This document shows positions 1 to 6,332 of a stretch of DNA of 13,338 nucleotides, piece by piece. Position 1 is the stretch's first letter. Each line of letters opens with the position of its first letter. The DNA comes from Acetobacteraceae bacterium (GTDB lineage Bacteria > Pseudomonadota > Alphaproteobacteria > Acetobacterales > Acetobacteraceae). Made by a program: the position numbers and the translations under genes. Below the pieces are notes generated by a model. The model saw only the letters and a program-made list of their open reading frames with translations. It was not told the origin of the DNA and did not search any database. Location of the stretch: contig CANJOG010000019.1 of assembly GCA_947475475.1 (NCBI GenBank), positions 1-13,338 of the forward strand, written 5' to 3'.

Positions 1-1151
1 CGGAACAGCGCAGCGAACTGATCCAGGGCCTCAAGGAAGGCATGATCCTCGACGGCGTGGTCAAGAACATCACCGATTACGGTGCGTTCGTTGATCTCGG
101 CGGCGTGGACGGCCTGCTGCACGTGACCGATATCGCGTGGCGCCGCATCAACCACCCGAGCGAGGCCCTCCAGATTGGCCAGCCGGTGAAGGTGCAGGTC
201 ATCCGCTTCAACCCGGATACCCAGCGCATCAGCCTCGGCATGAAGCAGCTTGAAGCCGATCCGTGGGAAGGTGTTGCCGCGAAGTATCCGCCGGGTGCGA
301 AGTATTCCGGCCGCGTCACCAACATCACCGACTACGGCGCCTTCGTGGAACTGGAGCCGGGCGTCGAAGGCCTGGTGCATGTCAGCGAAATGTCCTGGAC
401 GAAGAAGAACGTCCATCCGGGCAAGATCGTGGCGACCAGCCAGGAAGTCGATGTCATGGTGTTGGATGTGGACGCTTCCAAGCGCCGCATCTCGCTCGGC
501 CTCAAGCAGGTCCAGCGCAATCCGTGGGAGCAGTTCGTCGAAGAGCACCCGGTTGGCTCCGTTGTCGAAGGCGAAATCCGCAACATCACCGAATTCGGTC
601 TGTTCGTGGGTCTCTCCGCCGATATCGACGGCATGGTCCACATGTCCGACCTCTCCTGGGACGAGCAGGGCGAGGCCGCGATGGCCAAGTTCGCCAAGGG
701 CGAGAACGTCAAGGCGAAGGTGCTCGATGTTGATGTCGAGAAAGAGCGCATCAGCCTGGGCATCAAGCAGCTCCAGGAAGACCCGGCCGCCGACGTTCTG
801 GGCCGCGTCCACAAGGGCGACATCGTCACCTGCATTGTCACCGCCGTTCAGGCGAATGGCATCGAAGTGAAGGTGGACGACGTCCTGACTGGCTTCATCC
901 GCCGCGCCGAACTGGCTCGCGACAAGGGCGACCAGCGCCCGGACCGCTTCGCCGTCGGCGAGAAGGTCGATGCCAAGGTCGTTGCTCTCGACCGCGCCTC
1001 GCGCAAGCTCTCGCTCACCATCAAGGGCCGCGAGATGGAAGAAGAGAAGCAGGCGATGGCCGAATTCGGCTCGTCTGACTCGGGCGCCTCGCTGGGAGAC
1101 ATTCTGGGTGCGGCGATCCGTCGCCGTAACCAGCAGTCCCAGGATAGCTAA
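1..1151 (+). CDS. rpsA: 30S ribosomal protein S1, 5'-truncated
   Basis: S1 binds mRNA on the 30S subunit and helps load and unfold messages for initiation. The reading frame is open from the left edge (first full codon at base 3), so the start and the N-terminal ribosome-binding domains lie outside the window. Four S1-type OB folds are visible, matching domains 3-6 of six-domain S1: about nt 39-257, 297-515, 555-779 and 810-1043. The first three share a near-identical strand, NITDYGAFV or NITEFGLFV, and end in ISLGxKQ; the last is more diverged and ends in LSLTIKG. The DNA repeats too: 66-91 and 321-346 are almost the same sequence. A charged tail follows, with the stop at 1149-1151. A strong terminator lies just downstream, so rpsA is transcriptionally separated from sppA. 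The family call is near certain; only the 5' end is missing. Confidence 0.97.
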   Translation, partial: EQRSELIQGLKEGMILDGVVKNITDYGAFVDLGGVDGLLHVTDIAWRRINHPSEALQIGQPVKVQVIRFNPDTQRISLGMKQLEADPWEGVAAKYPPGAKYSGRVTNITDYGAFVELEPGVEGLVHVSEMSWTKKNVHPGKIVATSQEVDVMVLDVDASKRRISLGLKQVQRNPWEQFVEEHPVGSVVEGEIRNITEFGLFVGLSADIDGMVHMSDLSWDEQGEAAMAKFAKGENVKAKVLDVDVEKERISLGIKQLQEDPAADVLGRVHKGDIVTCIVTAVQANGIEVKVDDVLTGFIRRAELARDKGDQRPDRFAVGEKVDAKVVALDRASRKLSLTIKGREMEEEKQAMAEFGSSDSGASLGDILGAAIRRRNQQSQDS

Positions 1152-1166
1152 GACACGATAACCAAG

Positions 1167-1187
1167 CCGGCGGGTTCGCCCCGCCGG
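1167..1187 (+). other. GC hairpin after rpsA stop
   Basis: CCGGCGGG (1167-1174) pairs perfectly with CCCGCCGG (1180-1187) around a 5-nt loop, 16 nt after the rpsA stop codon. No T-run follows, so it is probably not the main terminator. It may protect the 3' end of the rpsA mRNA or help terminate together with the hairpin at 1201-1240. Confidence 0.5.
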
Positions 1188-1200
1188 TGAGGTGAGATGC

Positions 1201-1240
1201 AAACGGCGTCGGCCCCTCCAGGCTGGCGCCGTTTTGTTTT
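1201..1240 (+). terminator. rho-independent terminator of rpsA
   Basis: Bases 1201-1214 pair with 1221-1234 in a continuous 14-bp stem with two G-U pairs (T1209-G1226 and G1211-T1224) and a 6-nt loop (1215-1220). The closing A/T pairs run directly into a T-rich tail (TTTTGTTTT, 1232-1240). This is a textbook intrinsic terminator that ends the highly expressed rpsA transcript before sppA. Confidence 0.88.
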
Positions 1241-1262
1241 GGAGACGCTGGCGCCGCTTTGA

Positions 1263-1292
1263 TTGCCCATCCTTGCCGAATTGCACTAATCT
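1263..1292 (+). promoter_or_regulatory. candidate housekeeping promoter for sppA (leaderless)
   Basis: TTGCCC (1263-1268) and TAATCT (1287-1292) resemble -35 and -10 elements with an 18-bp spacer. The -10 ends 6 nt before the sppA ATG, so transcription would start at or next to the initiation codon. That agrees with the absence of any Shine-Dalgarno sequence upstream. The site lies between the rpsA terminator and sppA, where a promoter is needed. It is an assignment by eye only. Confidence 0.45.
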
Positions 1293-1298
1293 GCCTGA

Positions 1299-2234
1299 AT
1301 GAGCCTTGAAACCGACCTTCTTCTCGATCGCCGCCGGCTGAAGAGCCGGCTCATCCTGTGGCGCAGCCTGACCGTCATCCTGCTGGTCGTGGCCCTGTTG
1401 ATCGGCTTCGGCCGGATGGCCGGCACGCTCACCAGCAGCAGCCGACATATTGCGCGGCTTGATATCCAGGGCACGATCGGCACTGATTCAGCGCTCGAGA
1501 AGAAAATCCGCGACCTCGCCGAGAATGACTCCGCCCTTGGCCTGATCGTGCGCATCAACTCGCCGGGCGGCAGCGTTGCCGGCGGCGAGGGCCTGCATGA
1601 CGCGATTGCCAAGGTTGCCGCCAAGAAGCCGGTGGTGGCCGTCATGGGAAGCACCGCCGCCTCCGCCGGCTATATGGTCGCCCTGCCCGCCGCCCGCATT
1701 TTCGCGCGTGGCTCCACGCTGACCGGCTCGATCGGCGTGCTGCTGGAAACCGGCGAGGCCTCCGTCCTGATGGACCGCGTGGGCATCCGGGCCGAGGCCA
1801 TCACGTCTGGCCCACTGAAGGACCAGCCGAGCCTGACCAAGCCGCTGAGCCCGGAAGGCCGCTTGGTGCTGCGCGGCCTGGTGGACGATATTTTCGACCA
1901 GTTCGTCACCATGGTCGCCACCGAACGCAAGATGGACAAAACCCGCGTCCTGCAATTCGCCGATGGCCGCGCCTATACCGGCCGCCAGGCGCTGGAGCTT
2001 GGCCTGATCGACCAGATTGGCGACGAAGGCGCCGCGCGGGAATGGCTGGACCGTGATCGCCAGCTGCCAATCACCCTGCCGGTGCGCGATCTGAACGAGG
2101 AACGCTGGACCCGTCGGGTCCTGCAATCCAGCCTGGGCGGGATCTGGGACCGGTTGGCAAAAACCCTGTTCGGCCAATCACTTATGCTTGACGGCGCCAT
2201 GGCCGTCTGGCAGCCTTCATCGACGGGGGGCTAA
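1299..2234 (+). CDS. sppA: signal peptide peptidase SppA, short single-domain form
   Basis: This membrane-anchored S49-family serine protease degrades signal peptides left in the membrane after export. At 311 aa it matches the short, single-domain SppA type (Bacillus-like) rather than the roughly 600-aa tandem E. coli protein. A basic N-terminus precedes one membrane segment at about residues 21-38, so the catalytic domain faces the periplasm. The signature stretch INSPGGSVAGG (87-97) is followed by the nucleophile Ser122 in TAASAGYM. Lys174 in SGPLKDQPS is the expected general base, giving a Ser/Lys dyad. No Shine-Dalgarno sequence precedes the ATG, and a promoter ending 6 nt upstream suggests leaderless translation. 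ihfB begins 3 nt after the stop, so the two are probably co-transcribed. The call is firm on motifs and length. Confidence 0.93.
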   Translation: MSLETDLLLDRRRLKSRLILWRSLTVILLVVALLIGFGRMAGTLTSSSRHIARLDIQGTIGTDSALEKKIRDLAENDSALGLIVRINSPGGSVAGGEGLHDAIAKVAAKKPVVAVMGSTAASAGYMVALPAARIFARGSTLTGSIGVLLETGEASVLMDRVGIRAEAITSGPLKDQPSLTKPLSPEGRLVLRGLVDDIFDQFVTMVATERKMDKTRVLQFADGRAYTGRQALELGLIDQIGDEGAAREWLDRDRQLPITLPVRDLNEERWTRRVLQSSLGGIWDRLAKTLFGQSLMLDGAMAVWQPSSTGG

Positions 2235-2237
2235 GGC

Positions 2238-2555
2238 ATGACCAAGTCCGAGTTGATCGCGGAGCTTGCAGCGGCAAACCCGCATCTGTTGGCGCGCGAT
2301 GTCGAATTGATTGTTGCAACTGTGTTCAACGAAATTTCCGAAGCACTCGCACGCGGCGAGCGTGTCGAGCTGCGCGGTTTCGGTGCCTTCACCGTCAAGC
2401 GGCGCAGCGCCCGCGCCGGCCGCAATCCACGCACCGGTGAATCCGTCGCGGTTGACGAAAAGGGCGTGCCCTTCTTCAAGGCCGGCAAAGAACTGCGCGA
2501 ACGCGTCAATCGCGGCGGGCCCGCCACGGCGTCGCGCGACCAGGCCGACGCCTGA
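2238..2555 (+). CDS. ihfB: integration host factor subunit beta
   Basis: IhfB pairs with IhfA to form the IHF heterodimer, a nucleoid protein that sharply bends DNA at specific sites and acts in transcription, replication and recombination. The 105-aa protein is a complete HU/IHF fold: N-terminal helices (MTKSELIAEL onward), the RVELRGFGAF core (42-51), and the DNA-inserting arm with GRNPRTGE (61-68), where Pro64 is the intercalating proline. The location near rpsA and ELRGFGAF, typical of the beta subunit, favour IhfB over HU or IhfA. A 14-residue polar tail extends past the usual end of about 94 residues. A G-run at 2225-2230 lies 7 nt upstream of the ATG and serves as ribosome-binding site within the sppA 3' end. 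The ihfB-near-rpsA arrangement is common in proteobacteria. Confidence 0.95.
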   Translation: MTKSELIAELAAANPHLLARDVELIVATVFNEISEALARGERVELRGFGAFTVKRRSARAGRNPRTGESVAVDEKGVPFFKAGKELRERVNRGGPATASRDQADA

Positions 2556-2618
2556 GTTTCCCCGCCCGACGCTTCTGGGTGATTTCACCTTGGCCGTCCC
2601 TGCGCTAGGCATGTCGGC

Positions 2619-2957
2619 ATGAAGCTCGCCTTCCGCCTTCTTATCCTCCTGCCAATCCTGCTGGTGCTGGTGCTGTTCGAACTCTCGAACCGCCAGGATG
2701 TCGCGCTCAGCCTCTGGCCGACCGATCTTTCCTTGCAAGCCCCACTCTCCATCGCCGTCCTCGCCGGCATCGCTCTCGGGATGGTGCTGGGCGGGTTGGT
2801 GGTCTGGTTCACATCGCTCTCCCGCTGGCGCCGCGCCCGGCGTGCCGAAGACCGTGTGCGCCTGCTCGAAGCCCGGCTGTCGGATATGCAGACCAGCCTC
2901 GCCACTCAGAACCCGCCCTCGCAGCGCCTGTCGATCGGAACCACGGATGCACGCTGA
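2619..2957 (+). CDS. lapA: LapA-family (DUF1049) small inner-membrane protein
   Basis: This 112-aa protein has the LapA/DUF1049 architecture: two membrane segments (about 4-20 and 43-65) joined by a short loop with NRQDVALSLWP (24-34), then a basic, probably coiled-coil cytoplasmic tail (about 70-96). In E. coli, LapA works with LapB in control of lipopolysaccharide synthesis through LpxC stability; whether this homologue does so is inferred from family alone. A gap of 63 nt follows ihfB, with no good Shine-Dalgarno sequence. A three-codon reading frame (ATG at 2611, TGA at 2620-2622) overlaps the start as ATGA. The 3' end overlaps pyrF by 11 nt, indicating one transcript. An ihfB-lapA-pyrF order is known in other proteobacteria and supports the call. 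Confidence 0.85.
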   Translation: MKLAFRLLILLPILLVLVLFELSNRQDVALSLWPTDLSLQAPLSIAVLAGIALGMVLGGLVVWFTSLSRWRRARRAEDRVRLLEARLSDMQTSLATQNPPSQRLSIGTTDAR

Positions 2958-3648
2958 GCCTGCCCCCATCATCCCGGCCCTCGATACCTCCGACCCGGTG
3001 CGCGCGACTGCCTGGGCCGAAGCGCTGGCGCCGCATTGCGCCTTCCTCAAGCTCGGCCTGGAGTTCTTCGTCGCCAACGGCCCGGGTGCGGTAGCCGCCA
3101 TCACCCAACGGCCGGTCTTCCTAGACCTCAAGTTCCACGACATTCCCAATACCGTCGCCGGCGCCGTCCGCTCCGTCCTGCCAATCCGCCCCGCGCTGCT
3201 GACCATCCATGCTTCCGGTGGTGCCGCGATGATCGCCGCCGCGCGCAAGGCTGCCGAACAGGCTGGCGATACCCGCCCGAAAGTCCTCGCCGTCACCGTG
3301 CTCACCAGCCTCGATGCCGAGGCGCTGCACCAGACCGGTGTCGCCGGTGGCACGCGGCAGCAAGTGCTCCGCCTCGCCCGCCTCGCCATCGACTCAGGCG
3401 CGGACGGCCTCGTTTGCAGCCCGCAGGAGGTCGCCCTGCTGCGCGATGCGCTGGGCGATGCGCCGCTGCTCGTCGTGCCCGGCATCCGACCGGCCGGTAG
3501 CGCCGGCGATGACCAGGCCCGCACCATGACCCCGGCCGAAGCGATGCGCGCCGGCGCCTCCTATCTCGTCATCGGCCGCCCGATCACTGGTGCGGCCGAC
3601 CCCGCCCGCGCCGCGGCCGAGATTGCCGCCGAAATTCGTGCCGGATGA
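2947..3648 (+). CDS. pyrF: orotidine 5'-phosphate decarboxylase
   Basis: PyrF decarboxylates OMP to UMP, the last step of de novo pyrimidine synthesis, in the cytoplasm. The 233-aa protein has the expected TIM-barrel length. The catalytic network is intact: Lys35 in FLKLGLEFF, then Asp60, Lys62 and Asp65 in FLDLKFHDIPNT (58-69). The phosphate-binding elements VPGIRPAG (177-184) and YLVIGRPIT with Arg211 are also present. The ATG at 2947 was chosen because it gives the family N-terminus (IIPALDTSD). The open frame extends further upstream, but only as a shadow of lapA. The start lies inside the lapA 3' end, an 11-nt overlap, and the end probably overlaps mutS by another 11 nt, suggesting translational coupling. 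Confidence 0.95.
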   Translation: MHAEPAPIIPALDTSDPVRATAWAEALAPHCAFLKLGLEFFVANGPGAVAAITQRPVFLDLKFHDIPNTVAGAVRSVLPIRPALLTIHASGGAAMIAAARKAAEQAGDTRPKVLAVTVLTSLDAEALHQTGVAGGTRQQVLRLARLAIDSGADGLVCSPQEVALLRDALGDAPLLVVPGIRPAGSAGDDQARTMTPAEAMRAGASYLVIGRPITGAADPARAAAEIAAEIRAG

Positions 3649-6328
3649 CCGCGCGCCCACCGGGGCCGCGCCGGTAGCAACAGCCAAGCAGCCCGCAGAA
3701 GAGCGGGCCGCCACCCCGGCCATGGCGCAATGGTTTGCCATGAAGCAGGCGCATCCCGATGCGCTGCTGTTCTTCCGCATGGGCGATTTCTACGAACTCT
3801 TCTTCGCCGATGCCGAAGCCGCCGCCGCCGCGCTGGACATTGCACTGACAGCGCGTGGCGAACATGGCGGCAAGCCCATCGCCATGTGTGGCGTCCCTGC
3901 CCATGCCGCCGAGACCTATCTCGCCCGCCTGATCCGGCGCGGCTTTCGCGTCGCTATCGTCGAACAGATGGAATCCGCCAAGGGCCGCACCAGCAAGGGC
4001 CCGATCCGCCGCGAACTGAGCCGCCTCGTCACCCCCGGCACGCTGACCGACGATGCGCTGCTGGATTCCGCCCGTCCCAACCTGCTGCTGGCCCTGGCGT
4101 CCATCGGTCCAGAGATCGGCGCTGCCTGGCTGGATATGTCGACTGGCCTGTTCGAAACCGCGCCGCTGACAGCTGCCAGCCTGCCGGAAATGCTCGCCCG
4201 GCTAGACGCCTCCGAAATCATCGCGCCCACAACGCTAGACCTCGGCGATTTCGCGTCCCGCCGCTCGCCGGATGCGCCCAGCCACGCGCCTGAAGCCGCC
4301 CGCCGCCTGCTCGCCGCCACCTTCGGCGTCGCCAGCATCGAGGCTTTCGGCAATTTCACCGATGCCGAAGCCGCCGCCGCATCGGCCGCACTCGACTATG
4401 TGCGTGCGACGCAAGCCGGCAAGCTGCCGCGCCTGTCCCACCCCGTCTCGGCGGGTGCCGCTGGCGTTGTCGGCATCGATGCCGCCACCCGCGCGGCGCT
4501 GGAACTCACCCGTGCGCGCGATGGCGGCACCGACAACACGCTGCTCGCCTCCGTCCGCCGCACGCTGACCGCTGCTGGCGCGCGTATGCTCGCCTCCTGG
4601 CTCTCCGGCCCGCTCACCGATATCTCCGCCATTGCCGCCCGCCAGGATGGCTGGTCCTGGCTGCTCGCCAACACCTTGGCCGCCGAGCCGCTGCGTCTGG
4701 CTTTGCGCGGCGCACCCGACATGGCCCGCGCGCTGGCCCGCCTCTCGCTCGGTCGTGGCAGCCCGCGCGATATCGCCTCCTTGCGGGACGGCATGGCGGC
4801 TGCCGGTCGTGCCCGAGGCGCCATCGCCGGCTCCCCACCCGCGCTGATTGCCGACCAACTCGCTCGCCTCGACCCCGCCTCGGACCTCGCCGATCTCCTG
4901 GCGCGCGGCCTCGCGGAATCCCCGCCGCCGCGCCTCTCCGATGGGGGCGCCATCGCTGCGGGCTTCGACGGCGAACTCGACGCCCATCGCCAACTTCGCG
5001 ACGACAGCCGCCAGGTCGTGGCCCGCCTCCAGCTCGACTATGCGCAGCGCTTCGGCGTGGCCAGCCTGAAGATCCGCCATCACGCCCAACTCGGTTATGT
5101 CATCGAGGCGCCGGCCATCGCGGTCGAACGCCTGCGCGACCATCCTGACCTGACGCTGCGCCAGGGCATGGCCAATGGCGCCCGCTTTACCTACCCCGAA
5201 CTCTCCGATCTCGACCGCCGCATCACCGAAGCCGCCGATCTCGCCGCCAATCGCGAGCGTGCCATTTTTGAGCGCCTGGTGTCCGCCACACTCGATGCCG
5301 CCGATGCGCTGGCCGCCTGCGCCGATGCGCTGGCCTTGCTCGACGTGCTGCAATCCTGCGCGCGCCTCGCCGAACCCGGCACCTGGTGCCGGCCGGAGGT
5401 CAGCGACGACCAGTCCTTCCTGGTCAAGCGCGGCCGCCATCCGGTGGTCGAAGCCGCGTTGGCGGGGAAGGCCGCCTTCGTGCCGAATGATTGCGACCTT
5501 TCGCCCGAACGCCGGGTGCTGCTGCTCACCGGTCCCAACATGGCTGGTAAATCAACCTATCTTCGCCAGAACGCCATCATGGCCGTGCTCGCCCAGGCCG
5601 GATTGCCAGCACCCGCCGAGGCGTTGCGGATCGGCATTGTGGACCGGCTCTACAGCCGCGTCGGCGCGTCGGACGATCTGGCGCGCGGGCGGTCCACCTT
5701 CATGGTTGAAATGACCGAGACCGCCGCCATCCTGCACGGCGCCGGCCCGCGCAGCCTTGTGGTGCTTGACGAGATCGGCCGTGGCACCGCGACGCTGGAC
5801 GGGCTCGCCATTGCCTGGGCGGTACTGGAGGGTCTGCATTCGGCCAATCGCAGCCGAGTGATCTTCGCCACCCATTTCCACGAACTTGCAGCCCTCAAGA
5901 CCGACATGACGCGCCTATCCCCCCACACCATGCGGGTGCGGGAATGGAAGGGCGAGGTGGTATTCCTTCACGAGGTTGCAGAAGGTGCCGCCGGGCGCAG
6001 CTGGGGTGTGCATGTCGCCAAGCTTGCGGGTGTGCCGCCGCAAGTCGTCAAGCGGGCTGGAACGCTGCTGGCGGCTTTGGAGCGCGGCAACCAGCTCATC
6101 GCACCGGCCGAACTCCCGCTTTTCGCCGCCGCGCGCACCGAAACCGTCGAGGCGGTGCCGGACCCGGAGCCCGAACCGGGCCCCGCGCCGGATGCGCCCG
6201 CCACCCATGCGCCGAATGTCCTTGAACTTGCCCTCGCGAATCTCGATCCTGATGGGATGACGCCGCGCGAAGCCTTGGATAGTCTCTATCGGCTCAAGGC
6301 TATACTGACGCCCACGAAGGGCGGCTGA
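3638..6328 (+). CDS. mutS: DNA mismatch repair protein MutS
   Basis: MutS recognises mismatches and small loops and, through its ATPase, recruits MutL. Using the GTG at 3638 the protein is 896 aa (E. coli 853). The mismatch-reading Phe51-Tyr-Glu53 lies in RMGDFYELFF. The ATPase domain has Walker A GPNMAGKST (632-640, Lys638), Walker B VVLDEIGRG with Asp711-Glu712, and the following THFHEL. A Pro/Glu-rich linker leads to a conserved C-terminal piece (LANLDPDGMTPREALDSLY) typical of the dimer/tetramer contact. The start is uncertain. GTG 3590 would overlap pyrF by 59 nt. ATG 3722 would cut off the conserved TP before MAQWF. GTG 3638 leaves an N-terminal tail of normal size, though without a clear Shine-Dalgarno sequence. 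glnD follows 4 nt after the stop, a pairing common in alphaproteobacteria. Confidence 0.95.
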   Translation: MPDDRAPTGAAPVATAKQPAEERAATPAMAQWFAMKQAHPDALLFFRMGDFYELFFADAEAAAAALDIALTARGEHGGKPIAMCGVPAHAAETYLARLIRRGFRVAIVEQMESAKGRTSKGPIRRELSRLVTPGTLTDDALLDSARPNLLLALASIGPEIGAAWLDMSTGLFETAPLTAASLPEMLARLDASEIIAPTTLDLGDFASRRSPDAPSHAPEAARRLLAATFGVASIEAFGNFTDAEAAAASAALDYVRATQAGKLPRLSHPVSAGAAGVVGIDAATRAALELTRARDGGTDNTLLASVRRTLTAAGARMLASWLSGPLTDISAIAARQDGWSWLLANTLAAEPLRLALRGAPDMARALARLSLGRGSPRDIASLRDGMAAAGRARGAIAGSPPALIADQLARLDPASDLADLLARGLAESPPPRLSDGGAIAAGFDGELDAHRQLRDDSRQVVARLQLDYAQRFGVASLKIRHHAQLGYVIEAPAIAVERLRDHPDLTLRQGMANGARFTYPELSDLDRRITEAADLAANRERAIFERLVSATLDAADALAACADALALLDVLQSCARLAEPGTWCRPEVSDDQSFLVKRGRHPVVEAALAGKAAFVPNDCDLSPERRVLLLTGPNMAGKSTYLRQNAIMAVLAQAGLPAPAEALRIGIVDRLYSRVGASDDLARGRSTFMVEMTETAAILHGAGPRSLVVLDEIGRGTATLDGLAIAWAVLEGLHSANRSRVIFATHFHELAALKTDMTRLSPHTMRVREWKGEVVFLHEVAEGAAGRSWGVHVAKLAGVPPQVVKRAGTLLAALERGNQLIAPAELPLFAAARTETVEAVPDPEPEPGPAPDAPATHAPNVLELALANLDPDGMTPREALDSLYRLKAILTPTKGG
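5300..5335 (+). repeat. 15-bp direct repeat inside mutS
   Basis: GCCGATGCGCTGGCC occurs at 5300-5314 and again at 5321-5335. The 21-nt offset keeps frame and encodes ADALAACADALA in a helical part of MutS. It is probably tolerated coding repetition. Confidence 0.7.
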
Positions 6329-6332
6329 AGGG

